Counted from the stretch's first letter, positions 26,751-36,020 are shown. The stretch: DNA of 64,000 nt from JAYWIG01 sp043789035 (GCA_043789035.1 JAYWIG010000362.1:1-64000); one strand, 5' to 3'. Notes: a model not told the origin generated them from the letters alone. A program made the numbers and translations.

Positions 26751-27719
26751 ATGAAAACACTCCAAAAACTATTTATTGCCAGCGCTTTAGGTTCATTAAG
26801 CAGCCTAAGCTTCGCCCAAGCCTACCCCAGCAAACCCGTCAAACTCGTGGTTGGTTTTGCGCCCGGCGGAGCGGCCGATTATGTCGCGCGCTCTATTAGC
26901 GAACCACTAGGCCGCGCCCTCGGCCAAACTGTGATTGTGGAAAATAAAGCCGGTGGTGGTTCGAGCATCGCAGCTAATAGCGTAGCGAAAGCAATACCTG
27001 ATGGCTACACCATTTTAATTGCCAGCCCGAGTAGTATTTCAGTGAACCCAACACTGAATCCTAAGATTGGCTACACCGCCAAAGAGCTTGCGCCAATTTC
27101 GAAAATTACGTCATCGCCATTAGTAGTTGCCGCAAACATCAGCCTTGGTATTAACACCTTGCAAGATCTCGTAGCCAGAGGAAAGAAGCAACCGGGGGTA
27201 TTGAACTACGCTACGTCGGGTAATGGTTCTGCACCGCATTTAGGTGCCGCACTTTTTTCTCAAATCGCGGGCGTCGATATGGTGCACATTCCCTTTAAGG
27301 GTGGCGCACCAGCCGTGCAATCGGTCATCGCTGGCGACACACAACTCACCTTTGGTACGCCTCCGTCAGTATTGCCAATGATCCAAGCAGGCCGCCTCAA
27401 AGCACTCGCGGTGACACAACGCGACGGCTCAGCATTATTTCCCGGCATTCCCGGTACAAAAGAAGCAGGTTTACCCGATTACAACATTGAGTTTTGGTAT
27501 GGCTTGTTTGCACCTGCGAACACACCAGCACCTGTGCTCAAGAAACTCTTCGAAGCAATTCAAACCGCATTGACCGATCCGAAAGTAAAAGCGGCACTCG
27601 CACGCGAAGGCACTGACACCGACATTTCAAAATCGCCAGAGCAGTTCAACAGCTTTCTGAACGAGGATGCGAAGTTCTGGGTGAAGCTTGTGAAAAGCGC
27701 TGGCGTGACAGTGGATTAG
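26751..27719 (+). CDS. Bug-family tripartite tricarboxylate binding protein
   Basis: A 322-residue periplasmic solute receptor with a signal peptide ending in LSFAQA. It then has the Bug hallmark YPSKPVKLVVGFAPGGAADY, with ATSGNGSAPHLG and HIPFKGGAPAVQSVIAGD. Receptors of this family bind small carboxylates. No tctA/tctB permease genes are nearby, so it either uses a permease elsewhere or works in sensing. Co-transcription with the CoA-transferase, hydratase and reductase suggests its ligand is the acid that operon degrades. Confidence 0.9.
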   Translation: MKTLQKLFIASALGSLSSLSFAQAYPSKPVKLVVGFAPGGAADYVARSISEPLGRALGQTVIVENKAGGGSSIAANSVAKAIPDGYTILIASPSSISVNPTLNPKIGYTAKELAPISKITSSPLVVAANISLGINTLQDLVARGKKQPGVLNYATSGNGSAPHLGAALFSQIAGVDMVHIPFKGGAPAVQSVIAGDTQLTFGTPPSVLPMIQAGRLKALAVTQRDGSALFPGIPGTKEAGLPDYNIEFWYGLFAPANTPAPVLKKLFEAIQTALTDPKVKAALAREGTDTDISKSPEQFNSFLNEDAKFWVKLVKSAGVTVD

Positions 27720-27777
27720 GCAGATTTAAATCCAATATACGCCAAATGAGTGCGGCAAGATTTTTATCGGCTTTGGT

Positions 27778-29421
27778 TTAGCTTAGCAACTCTCTCAAAC
27801 TCACCAAACTGTCCGCATCTGCAATCGCCTTATCTTCTCTAAAGCGCAGTATCCTCGGAAACCGTACCGCAATACCTGACTTATGCCGAGGCGATATTTG
27901 AATACCTTCAAAACCTAACTCAAAAACCAATGTCGGTGTAACGCTGCGTACTGGCCCAAATTTTTCGATGGTTGTTTTACGAATCACATCATCGACTTTC
28001 TTAAACTCAGCATCAGTTAGGCCAGAATAAGCCTTCGCAAAAGGTACGAGCTTGCCACCATCTCGGGGGTTACCGTCCCACACTGCGAAGGTGTAATCGG
28101 TATACAAACTGGCACGCCTACCATGGCCACGCTGAGCATAAACCAAAACACAATCGATAGTTAAGGGGTCTATCTTCCATTTCCACCACACGCCATCTGC
28201 TTTAGTGCGACCTACGCCGTACGTGCTTTGAAGGTTCTTAAGCATGAAACCTTCTACAGCTCTTGCTCTCGACTCTTCTCGTAGCTTGTATAAGCTCACC
28301 CAGCTATTTTCTTGCACCCTCTGCGAGAGCCTTAAGTCTCGAATGCGGCCCGCCAAATCTTCCAAGGTTTGCCGTCGTTTTTCCTGTGGCTGCTCGCGAA
28401 TATCAACGCCATCGAACTCTAGGCAATCATAGGCCTGGAAAATCACTGGCACTTCTTTCAGTAGCTTTGCTGATAGTGTTTTACGAGCAATTCGTTGCTG
28501 CAACTTGGCAAAAGCTAGCGGCTGATCGGCTTCCATATCCCAAGCCAGCACTTCGCCATCTAACACGGTACCGTTGGGTAAAGCTAAAGCAAAGCAGCCA
28601 AGCTCCGGGAATCTATCTGTAATTAACTCCTCACCCCGCGACCATAACCACCATTGATCATTACGTCTCACCAGCTGCGCACGAATACCGTCCCACTTCC
28701 ATTCGATGAGCCAATCGGCCGGACTACCTAGTTGCTTGGTGTACTCCGCTTCATCAATCGCTTGCACCCATTGATGCGCTAGAAAAAACGGATACGGTTG
28801 CCCTGTTAATTGTTGATTCGAAGCCTCAGCACTCGTATCAATCAGCGTCAGATATTTCTCCATCGATGGCGGTGAACTGCCATCGGTGTAGCCCATTAAG
28901 CGTTGTGACAATAGTTTTTTATCGATGCCGGTTGCTTCGCTTAAGCCTCGAATCACTAGGAGTTTAGATACGCCAACCCGAAAGCTACCAGTAATGAGTT
29001 TATTCATGAGAAACCGTTGCGACACATCGAGTGTTGCCCAATAGCCCTCCAAGGTTTCGATAACAACTTCAGGTGCAAGGCCTCGCATCGGAAGCAAACG
29101 ATCCGTCATCCAATCGGCAAGGCCTAAATAGACAACATCATTCGGCACGGGCAGTACATGGGCAATCGTTTCAGCCAAATCACCGACGGCTTGGTAGCTC
29201 TCCTCAAACAACCATTCCGATAGGCCACTTGCCCTAAGAGCAGCTTGCCGAAGCACTTTCGTGGCAACAGTCTGTCGAGGTTTTCCGCCCGCTAAAAAGA
29301 ATACTGCCCAAGCAGCGTCGGCGGGGAGAGCAAGCTCAAAATAAGCTTTGAGTGCTACAACCTTCGCGCTAGTTGAAGTCGATGCATCTAGCTCTGAATA
29401 AAGCTTTGCGAAGTGTTTCAA
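27778..29421 (-). CDS. ATP-dependent DNA ligase of the ligase-associated repair set
   Basis: A 547-residue ATP-dependent DNA ligase. An N-terminal DNA-binding domain (about 1-200) includes LLSQRLMGYTDGSSP. The nucleotidyltransferase motif KxDG follows in LIEWKWDGIRAQLVRR, with later motifs FPELGC, GTVLDGEVLAWD, VEGFMLKNLQSTYG and the VWWKWKIDPLTIDCVLVYA segment, and a C-terminal OB domain. It is the type found beside an MBL exonuclease, Lhr-like helicase and PdeM. It is the last gene of the leftward operon, 5 bp after a 152-residue unknown protein and close to the exonuclease. Confidence 0.92.
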   Translation of the reverse strand: MKHFAKLYSELDASTSTSAKVVALKAYFELALPADAAWAVFFLAGGKPRQTVATKVLRQAALRASGLSEWLFEESYQAVGDLAETIAHVLPVPNDVVYLGLADWMTDRLLPMRGLAPEVVIETLEGYWATLDVSQRFLMNKLITGSFRVGVSKLLVIRGLSEATGIDKKLLSQRLMGYTDGSSPPSMEKYLTLIDTSAEASNQQLTGQPYPFFLAHQWVQAIDEAEYTKQLGSPADWLIEWKWDGIRAQLVRRNDQWWLWSRGEELITDRFPELGCFALALPNGTVLDGEVLAWDMEADQPLAFAKLQQRIARKTLSAKLLKEVPVIFQAYDCLEFDGVDIREQPQEKRRQTLEDLAGRIRDLRLSQRVQENSWVSLYKLREESRARAVEGFMLKNLQSTYGVGRTKADGVWWKWKIDPLTIDCVLVYAQRGHGRRASLYTDYTFAVWDGNPRDGGKLVPFAKAYSGLTDAEFKKVDDVIRKTTIEKFGPVRSVTPTLVFELGFEGIQISPRHKSGIAVRFPRILRFREDKAIADADSLVSLRELLS

Positions 29422-29426
29422 TCGAC

Positions 29427-29885
29427 TTAATCATCTCCACTAGGTCTGCTCAAAAGCTTTGACTTGAACTTCTCAAAACTATCGTCAATATCGCTAAAGC
29501 TAGTTTCGATTTTTAGTCGCCATTGCTTTCGATCTTCAACAATGAAGCGTTCGATGCCCTCTTTGTAGTGGGCGGTTAAATTGCGATCAGCCGTCAAAAT
29601 CATATCGGCGATGAGGCCAACGTTGACTTGGTCTTTTTTCAGCAAAACAAGCGGCGCATCATTGGGAATCATCCGCACCAACTCAGCCGCCGCATGCACA
29701 CTACTACGACTGATAATAGCGGCCGAATACGGCAATTGTGAAAGAGGTGGTGCCATCACAGGCTGCCAACAAGCCACTAAGAAATGCGCATGATGGCCAT
29801 CAGCTTCTGGAAGGGCTTCGGTAAAAAAGCCAAACCAGCATGATGGTGTCCATGTCTCCGTTAGGCGATTAATTAGATCTTTCAT
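29427..29885 (-). CDS. Uncharacterised protein between repair exonuclease and ligase
   Basis: A 152-residue protein of no family I recognise. It has a Trp/Phe-rich N-terminal third (WTPSCWFGFFTEALPEADG), a mixed central part with PNDAPLVLLKKDQVNVGLI, and a charged C-terminal helix ending in SFEKFKSKLLSRPSGDD. No signal peptide or membrane segment. Its ATG overlaps the exonuclease stop as ATGA, and its stop is 5 bp from the ligase start, so it is translated within that operon. This placement suggests a role with the ligase or exonuclease; nothing in the sequence reveals a catalytic site. Confidence 0.75.
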   Translation of the reverse strand: MKDLINRLTETWTPSCWFGFFTEALPEADGHHAHFLVACWQPVMAPPLSQLPYSAAIISRSSVHAAAELVRMIPNDAPLVLLKKDQVNVGLIADMILTADRNLTAHYKEGIERFIVEDRKQWRLKIETSFSDIDDSFEKFKSKLLSRPSGDD

Positions 29886-30880
29886 TGACTATCTTCATCC
29901 TCACCAAATTTTGTTTCGAAACTCAAAGCTTCTAGGCCCTGTTCTTGCAGCCACCTTACCATTACTGGCACATAACCATGCGTAACATACACCGTACTAG
30001 CTTGGCTGGCTTTAATCGCCAAATTTAACCCGGGCCAATCGGCATGATCGCTCATCACGAAGCCGCGATCAACTGCCCGCCTGCGTCGTGCTCCACGGAG
30101 CAGCATCCAACCGCTGGCAAACGCATCACTGTATTCCCCGAAGCGCTTCATCCAAGGCGAACCCGCAGCAGATGGCGGTGCCAATACGAGTGCTTTTGAA
30201 AAGTCACCTTTATCTGCCACCTCTGACACGAGTTTCGTTTTCGGTAAGGCCACACCGGCCTCTCTGTATGCTCGATTCAGCGGCTCCACAGCGCCGTGCG
30301 TCACTACAGGGCCAATACTGCTATCAACACCCGCCAGCAGGCGTTGCGCTTTTCCAAATGAGTAACAAAACAATACGCTCGCTCGATTCACTGCCGCATT
30401 CGAGGCCCACCATTGATTGATATCAGCAAACAACTCAACCGCTGGCACCCAAGTGTAAATGGGTAAACCAAATGTCGATTCGGTAATAAAGGTGTGGCAC
30501 TTCACTGGCTCAAAAGCGGCGCAAGTTATATCAGGTTCGATTTTGTAGTCGCCGCTAACAACCCATACTTCGCCGCGATGCTCAATCCGCACTTGAGCCG
30601 AGCCCAAGACGTGGCCTGCCGGATGTAGAGACACAGTCACATCATTCACTTTAAGGCGCTCACCGTAAGGCAAGGCGTGTAGATCAATCGCCCCCAATCG
30701 AGATCGCAATACTCCCTCACCCGCTGTTGCCGCAATATAGCGAGTACTACCTGTGCGCGCATGGTCCGCATGGGCATGTGTAATGACCGCTTTGTCTACA
30801 GGTCGCCAAGGGTCGATGTAAAAGCCACCTGCTTCGCAATACAAACCTTCGGCTCGATGAACCACTAGAGGATTTGACAC
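29882..30880 (-). CDS. Ligase-associated DNA damage response exonuclease (MBL fold)
   Basis: A 332-residue metallo-beta-lactamase-fold nuclease of the SNM1-like group linked to bacterial ATP-dependent ligases. The metal motif HxHxDH is in AVITHAHADHARTG. A further His is in LHPAGHVLGSAQVRIEH, an Asp in VVSGDYK, the typical FITESTFGLPIY follows, and MSDHADWPGL lies near the end. The GTG at 30880 is chosen because the family N-terminus LVVHRAEGLYCEAGGFYIDP begins there and GGGAAG precedes it. It overlaps the clsB stop (TAGTG). Confidence 0.88.
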   Translation of the reverse strand: MSNPLVVHRAEGLYCEAGGFYIDPWRPVDKAVITHAHADHARTGSTRYIAATAGEGVLRSRLGAIDLHALPYGERLKVNDVTVSLHPAGHVLGSAQVRIEHRGEVWVVSGDYKIEPDITCAAFEPVKCHTFITESTFGLPIYTWVPAVELFADINQWWASNAAVNRASVLFCYSFGKAQRLLAGVDSSIGPVVTHGAVEPLNRAYREAGVALPKTKLVSEVADKGDFSKALVLAPPSAAGSPWMKRFGEYSDAFASGWMLLRGARRRRAVDRGFVMSDHADWPGLNLAIKASQASTVYVTHGYVPVMVRWLQEQGLEALSFETKFGEDEDSQ

Positions 30881-32079
30881 TAATACTTCCCAGAAGCGCC
30901 AGTGAGTGCCACTGCCGCTCGAAGTAAAACGAACGAACACCAATGCACAAAGCGAAGTGGGAGCGAGCGTTTGTCATGGCTTTGTAGCAGCACTGGCTCA
31001 CCGCCTTCTGTGGCACCAACTTCAAGCGCCTCTCTTAGTTGCTTTGCAAATGCTTCGTTATCGATCACCACATTAGCCTCGCGCGCGAGCAGCAATGAGA
31101 ATGGATCGATGTTTGATGAGCCCACCGTCGACCAGTAATCAATCACGGCAACTTTGGCATGCAAAAAACTTTTCTTATACTCAATGATTTCAATGCCAGC
31201 TCGCAGCAGTTGGTCGTACATCGCTTGCGATGCGTAATACTGCAGCCGATATTCGACCTTGCCTTGTAGCAATAAGCGTACTCGCACGCCGCGCGATGCT
31301 GCCGCAACTAAGGCACGGCGAAAACGCACACCGGGGAAAAAATAAGCGTTGGCAATAAAGACTTCCTTGCGTGCATGACCAATTGCTTTGAGATAATTTT
31401 GCTCAATGGTGCGACGAAAACGAAAGTTATCGCGCGGTACAAACATCGCGCGCATGTTGCCATCACTCTTAGTATTTGTTTGTACGTCATCAGGTATCGA
31501 AATACGATCTTTCAGACGCAGTAGTCGAAGCTCCCACCACAAACGCTGCATCGCCAAGTGCACACTACTAACGAGCGGCCCTCGGACATGTACAGCGAAG
31601 TCAAATCTTGGGGCCTCCAGCACGCCGTGATTGGGATCGAAAAAATCATCCAACATGTTGATGCCGCCAACGAAGGCCATTTCACCATCGATGACACACA
31701 ATTTGCGGTGCAACCTCCGTAAGCGCTGCCGATCTAAAGTAATGAATTTGCGTTCCGGTCTAAAAACTTCAAGTTGAACTTTGCTCGTTTTTATCATGAG
31801 TAAAACTTCACCCATCAGCTGCCCTGTGCCAAACCCGTCAACGACCAAATGAACTCGAACCCCTCGATCAGCAGCATCTGCCAAGGCTCGCGCAATGCGA
31901 CGCCCCGACGCATCATCTTGGAAAATATAGGTTTCTAAAAATATTTGGTCTTTGGCTTCCACAATGCAGGTTTCAAGACGAGAAAAGTAATCTTGACCAC
32001 CTTCGAGAAGCTGCACCTCATGCCCAGCTTTCCACTCGGGCTTTAGTGATTCGAACCATGGAGTATCAATATTGGCCAT
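30880..32079 (-). CDS. clsB: Cardiolipin synthase B-like phospholipase D family protein
   Basis: A 399-residue protein with two PLD domains. The HKD motifs are HRKLCVIDGEMAFVGG and HAKVAVIDYWSTVGSSNID. The overall layout, with FLETYIFQDDASGRRIA at the start and no N-terminal membrane segments, matches ClsB (YbhO). A hydrophobic C-terminal segment lies at about residues 375-392. It lies in the leftward operon between an EEP-family gene (21 bp) and the MBL exonuclease (1-base overlap). ClsB next to an EEP endonuclease-fold gene parallels ybhO-ybhP of E. coli. Confidence 0.87.
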   Translation of the reverse strand: MANIDTPWFESLKPEWKAGHEVQLLEGGQDYFSRLETCIVEAKDQIFLETYIFQDDASGRRIARALADAADRGVRVHLVVDGFGTGQLMGEVLLMIKTSKVQLEVFRPERKFITLDRQRLRRLHRKLCVIDGEMAFVGGINMLDDFFDPNHGVLEAPRFDFAVHVRGPLVSSVHLAMQRLWWELRLLRLKDRISIPDDVQTNTKSDGNMRAMFVPRDNFRFRRTIEQNYLKAIGHARKEVFIANAYFFPGVRFRRALVAAASRGVRVRLLLQGKVEYRLQYYASQAMYDQLLRAGIEIIEYKKSFLHAKVAVIDYWSTVGSSNIDPFSLLLAREANVVIDNEAFAKQLREALEVGATEGGEPVLLQSHDKRSLPLRFVHWCSFVLLRAAVALTGASGKY

Positions 32080-32100
32080 GTTGCGAGCTTAACGGAAAAA

Positions 32101-33051
32101 TTACTCTAAAACCAAATCTGCGATCAAAGGACTGTGATCAGACAAACGCGACCATTCTGGACCTCGTAATACCTTGGCTTCCGTTACCTTCAAACCACGC
32201 ACGTAAATTCTATCCATCTGCAACCAAGGCACGAGCGCAGGAAAAGTGCGAGCCGCTTTCACTGTACGCGGAATTCGCATTTTCTCCTTAGCTACTTTCA
32301 TGCCCAAGTCGGTAAGCTTGCCGTGCATGAAGTAAACCATTTTTTGCGCAGCCCCATGGGCCACATCTCTCGCGGCAGCGACATTAGGACGCTTGGCATC
32401 TTTGCTTGCATCAATAACCTCCACCATGTTTAACTCATGGCATAAGGTATCAGAAAGCACATTCCGCCAATCATTAAAGTCGCCCGCAATGATGAGCGCT
32501 TCTTCAGCTGGCACCGATTTTTTAATCCATGCCATGAGTGCTTCAGTTTGCCGACGACGACTTCGCGCCAGCAACCCAAAATGCACGACAAAGCAATGCA
32601 CTGGCTTCTTATCTAATGCAACTACGCAGTGTAGTATGCCGCGCTTCTCTAGCGCATGGTCAGATACATCTCGATTCTCATTGCGCAGCACTGGAAAGCG
32701 TGACAACAATGCATTGCCGTGATGCCCATGCAAATAGTTGGCATTCTGGCCATAGACGTTCTCGTAAGCGACGGCGATCGGGTTATGGGCAGCCTTTGAT
32801 TGTCTTGGCAATTTGGCAAGAAATTGAGCTTGTGGCTCAGCTGGCCAATTCGCTAAACCATTGGTATGCCTATCGTTGCGGCCTTGCACCTCTTGCAAGA
32901 AAATGAGATCGGCGTCGAGCTCATGCAAGCGCGCGCGCAAATCGTAGATGCGAGAATTTCGGCGTAAGCCGAAAAAATCGTTCACCACACCTTTGTGAAT
33001 ATTGTAGGTAGCAACCCGCAGGGTTTGGGGGTTCGATGTTTTTGCGTTCAC
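32101..33051 (-). CDS. Endonuclease/exonuclease/phosphatase family protein (YbhP-like)
   Basis: A 316-residue EEP-fold protein with all family motifs: LRVATYNIHKGV, ADLIFLQEVQGRND, NALLSRFP, ALIIAGDFNDWRN and LSDHSPLIADL. The family includes nucleases and phosphatases; the pairing with clsB recalls YbhP. The GTG start overlaps the nudB stop as GTGA. Confidence 0.87.
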   Translation of the reverse strand: MNAKTSNPQTLRVATYNIHKGVVNDFFGLRRNSRIYDLRARLHELDADLIFLQEVQGRNDRHTNGLANWPAEPQAQFLAKLPRQSKAAHNPIAVAYENVYGQNANYLHGHHGNALLSRFPVLRNENRDVSDHALEKRGILHCVVALDKKPVHCFVVHFGLLARSRRRQTEALMAWIKKSVPAEEALIIAGDFNDWRNVLSDTLCHELNMVEVIDASKDAKRPNVAAARDVAHGAAQKMVYFMHGKLTDLGMKVAKEKMRIPRTVKAARTFPALVPWLQMDRIYVRGLKVTEAKVLRGPEWSRLSDHSPLIADLVLE

Positions 33052-33515
33052 AACCTTGCCTGTAAATGCTGTAACGCTTTAGCGTTCGTCCAAGAAAAAC
33101 AAGTCATTGCAGCCTTTTCAATCGGCAACCATTGGTAGTTAAGGTGTTCATTGGGAGATAAGACAATATTGGTTGCGTACCTTGAAAAAGGCACTCTCAA
33201 GGCATACACGTGTTCGGTATTTTCAACCACACCCGGCGCATAACGCTTTTGCCAATGAGAGTAGATGGTGTAGATATTGGTTAATTCAAGATCTGCGAAA
33301 TCTTCTTCACTGGCAACGATGCCAGTTTCTTCCTCAACTTCGCGTCTGCAAGTGGTCCGCAAAGGCTCATCTTCTACGTCTAAACTGCCAGTAACCGATT
33401 GCCAGAAGCCGGGGTGGTCGGCACGTTCAATTAAAAGCGCTTTTGCTTCGAATTCGCCCTTATTCCATTCAACGTCGCCCATAGGCGCGTCGGTGCAGTA
33501 GATCACTACCAACAC
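33048..33515 (-). CDS. nudB: Nudix hydrolase NudB (dihydroneopterin triphosphate pyrophosphatase)
   Basis: At least 155 residues with the NudB signature RADHPGFWQSVTGSLDVEDE and the Nudix box running into CRREVEEETGIV. NudB removes pyrophosphate from dihydroneopterin triphosphate in folate synthesis. The start is odd. GTG 33515 is the first canonical start codon, but the family N-terminus PFKVPRSVLVVIY is encoded upstream of it, in a frame open back to the aspS stop codon (33555-33557). The only codons available there are non-canonical, for example ATA. About 15 residues, APMGDVEWNKGEFEA, also look inserted relative to typical NudB. Confidence 0.82.
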   Translation of the reverse strand: MLVVIYCTDAPMGDVEWNKGEFEAKALLIERADHPGFWQSVTGSLDVEDEPLRTTCRREVEEETGIVASEEDFADLELTNIYTIYSHWQKRYAPGVVENTEHVYALRVPFSRYATNIVLSPNEHLNYQWLPIEKAAMTCFSWTNAKALQHLQARL

Positions 33516-33554
33516 CGAGCGAGGAACTTTGAAGGGATTTGACGAGTTTATAAA

Positions 33555-35348
33555 TTAAACCGATTTAGTTTCGGTCGGCCTCAAGCGAATATGCAACTCT
33601 TTTAACTGCTTTTCATCCACTGAAGACGGTGCTTGGGTTAACAAGCACTGCGCGCGCTGCGTTTTCGGGAAGGCAATCACGTCACGAATCGATTCGGCAC
33701 CGGTCATCAACATCACTAAGCGATCTAAACCGAAAGCGATACCACCGTGAGGAGGTGCACCGTACTGCAATGCGTCGAGCAAGAAACCAAATTTCGAACG
33801 AGCTTCTTCAGGCCCAATCTTCAATGCACGGAATACTTTGCTTTGCACTTCTTCGCGGTGAATACGAACCGAGCCACCACCGAGTTCTGTGCCGTTCAAC
33901 ACTAAGTCATAAGCCTTGGCAATACAACGACCTGGATCGGTGGCCATATAGTCTTCATGGCCATCTTTTGGCGCTGTAAACGGATGATGCACGGCCACCC
34001 AACGATCGGCTTCTTTGTCGTGCTCGAACATCGGGAAGTCAACAACCCACAACGGCTTCCAAGTGTCGTCGAACAAGCCCGCTTTGCGACCGAACGCTGA
34101 CGCACCAATTTTGTTACGTAATGCGCCTATGGCATCGTTCACCACTTTTTCGGTATCAGCACCGAAGAAAATAATGTCGCCATTCTGCGCGCCTGTACGC
34201 TCCAAAACTGCTTTCACTGCAGTGTCGTGTAAGTTCTTCACAATTGGTGATTGCAAGCCGTCGCGGCCTTTAGCCAAATCGTTGACCTTAATCCACGCCA
34301 AACCTTTGGCACCGTAGATAGAAACAAATTGCGTATAGGTATCAATTTCACTGCGGCTAATCTCTGAACCACCCGGCACACGAAGCGCAACAACACGGCC
34401 CTTTTCTGCGTTTGCAGGTGCGCTAAATACTTTGAAGTCCACATCCCTCATCACGTCAGTGAGTTCGGTAAACTGCATCTTGACGCGCAAGTCTGGCTTA
34501 TCAGAGCCGTACAAACGCTGCGCTTCTTGGTAGGTCATGTGCGGCACTTCGGGCAAATCAATGTCCATCGTATTCTTAAACACAGTGCGAATCATGTTCT
34601 CGAAAATCTCGCGAATTTCTTCTTCTTTTAAAAACGAAGTTTCGCAATCAATCTGAGCAAATTCAGGCTGGCGATCAGCGCGTAAATCTTCATCACGAAA
34701 GCACTTGGTAATTTGATAGTAGCGATCAAAACCCGCCACCATGAGCAATTGCTTAAACAACTGAGGCGATTGCGGCAACGCAAAGAACTCACCGGCATGC
34801 ACACGCGATGGTACGAGGTAATCACGGGCGCCTTCCGGTGTTGATTTGGTCAACATTGGCGTTTCGATATCCACAAAGCCGCGCGAATCCAAATACTTAC
34901 GTACTTCCAGCGTTACCCGATAGCGCAGCATCAAATTCTTCTGCATTTGCGGTCTACGCAAATCTAAAACACGATGCGTTAAACGAGTGGTCTCAGATAA
35001 ATTGTCGTCATCCAACATGAACGGTGGGTTCACCGATGGATTCAAAACTGTCAGATCATGGCAGAGCACTTCAATCTCGCCACTCTTTAAATTTGGGTTT
35101 GTTGTGCCTTCAGGTCGAGCACGAACTTTGCCAATGACTTGTACACAAAACTCATTACGAATTGTCTCAGCGGTCGCAAACATTTCTGCGCGATCTGGGT
35201 CGCATACGATTTGCGCTAAACCTTCGCGGTCACGCAAGTCGATAAAAATCACTCCCCCGTGGTCACGGCGACGTTGCACCCAACCGAAGAGAGTAACGGT
35301 TTGGTCGAGGTGGCGAGTCGAAACATCGCCTGTATAACAGGTACGCAT
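33555..35348 (-). CDS. aspS: Aspartyl-tRNA synthetase
   Basis: A 597-residue class IIb aminoacyl-tRNA synthetase. The OB anticodon-binding domain (about 1-110) contains VTLFGWVQRRRDHGGVIFID. Motif 2 is FDRYYQITKCFRDEDLRADR, a bacterial-type GAD insertion lies at about 290-410, and motif 3 is GGIAFGLDRLVMLM. The length is normal for the bacterial type. It follows DUF502 by 9 bp, as in many Burkholderiales. Confidence 0.96.
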   Translation of the reverse strand: MRTCYTGDVSTRHLDQTVTLFGWVQRRRDHGGVIFIDLRDREGLAQIVCDPDRAEMFATAETIRNEFCVQVIGKVRARPEGTTNPNLKSGEIEVLCHDLTVLNPSVNPPFMLDDDNLSETTRLTHRVLDLRRPQMQKNLMLRYRVTLEVRKYLDSRGFVDIETPMLTKSTPEGARDYLVPSRVHAGEFFALPQSPQLFKQLLMVAGFDRYYQITKCFRDEDLRADRQPEFAQIDCETSFLKEEEIREIFENMIRTVFKNTMDIDLPEVPHMTYQEAQRLYGSDKPDLRVKMQFTELTDVMRDVDFKVFSAPANAEKGRVVALRVPGGSEISRSEIDTYTQFVSIYGAKGLAWIKVNDLAKGRDGLQSPIVKNLHDTAVKAVLERTGAQNGDIIFFGADTEKVVNDAIGALRNKIGASAFGRKAGLFDDTWKPLWVVDFPMFEHDKEADRWVAVHHPFTAPKDGHEDYMATDPGRCIAKAYDLVLNGTELGGGSVRIHREEVQSKVFRALKIGPEEARSKFGFLLDALQYGAPPHGGIAFGLDRLVMLMTGAESIRDVIAFPKTQRAQCLLTQAPSSVDEKQLKELHIRLRPTETKSV

Positions 35349-35357
35349 GAAAAATCT

Positions 35358-36020
35358 CTACTGCGAAGAATTAGAAGGAGAGGCCGGTTTGGCCGCGATT
35401 GCTGGTGTAGACGGATTGACTGCAGGAAGCATTTGCGGTGCAACCACGCCCATCGACACAACATATTTAAGTGCTTCGTCGACTGACATGTCGAGTTCTA
35501 TCACATCAGTTCTGGCGAGCATAAGAAAGAAACCCGAAGTTGGGTTAGGTGTGGTCGGCACATACACCGCGAGCATATCGCTAGGTACATGCTTACGCAC
35601 TTCTTCGGCTGGTACGCCGGTTTGGAAAGCTATCGTCCAAACACCTTGGCGTGGATACTGAATCAGCAAAGCCTTGCGAAATGCTTGCCCGCTATCTGAG
35701 AGTACCGTGTCGCTGACCTGCTTCACACTTGAATACACCGAGCGCACGATGGGAATGCGGCCCAACAAGCTTTCCCAAAACTTCACCAAGTGCTGACCGA
35801 TAAAGTTGCGCGCCAACAAGCCCGTAATTAGCACAATCAGAAAAGTAAGGATCACCCCAAAACCGGGGATATCGGCATGCAGCAGCTGCACTGGTCGCCA
35901 AGCCTCAGGCAAAAGCAGCAATGTTTTATCCATCGTCGTCACGATGAAGTTAAGCACCCAGAGCGTAATGGCCAAGGGCACCCAAATTAACAAACCGGTG
36001 ATGAAGTATTTGCGAATCAT
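35358..36020 (-). CDS. DUF502 inner-membrane protein
   Basis: A 220-residue protein with two transmembrane segments (YFITGLLIWVPLAITLWVLN and VILTFLIVLITGLLARNFIG) and the DUF502 core GRIPIVRSVYSSVKQVSDTV. The C-terminal domain is cytoplasmic or periplasmic and ends in a Ser/Pro/Ala-rich tail. The function is unknown. Its ATG overlaps the FmdB stop as ATGA; the FmdB-DUF502-aspS order is characteristic of betaproteobacteria. Confidence 0.9.
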   Translation of the reverse strand: MIRKYFITGLLIWVPLAITLWVLNFIVTTMDKTLLLLPEAWRPVQLLHADIPGFGVILTFLIVLITGLLARNFIGQHLVKFWESLLGRIPIVRSVYSSVKQVSDTVLSDSGQAFRKALLIQYPRQGVWTIAFQTGVPAEEVRKHVPSDMLAVYVPTTPNPTSGFFLMLARTDVIELDMSVDEALKYVVSMGVVAPQMLPAVNPSTPAIAAKPASPSNSSQ

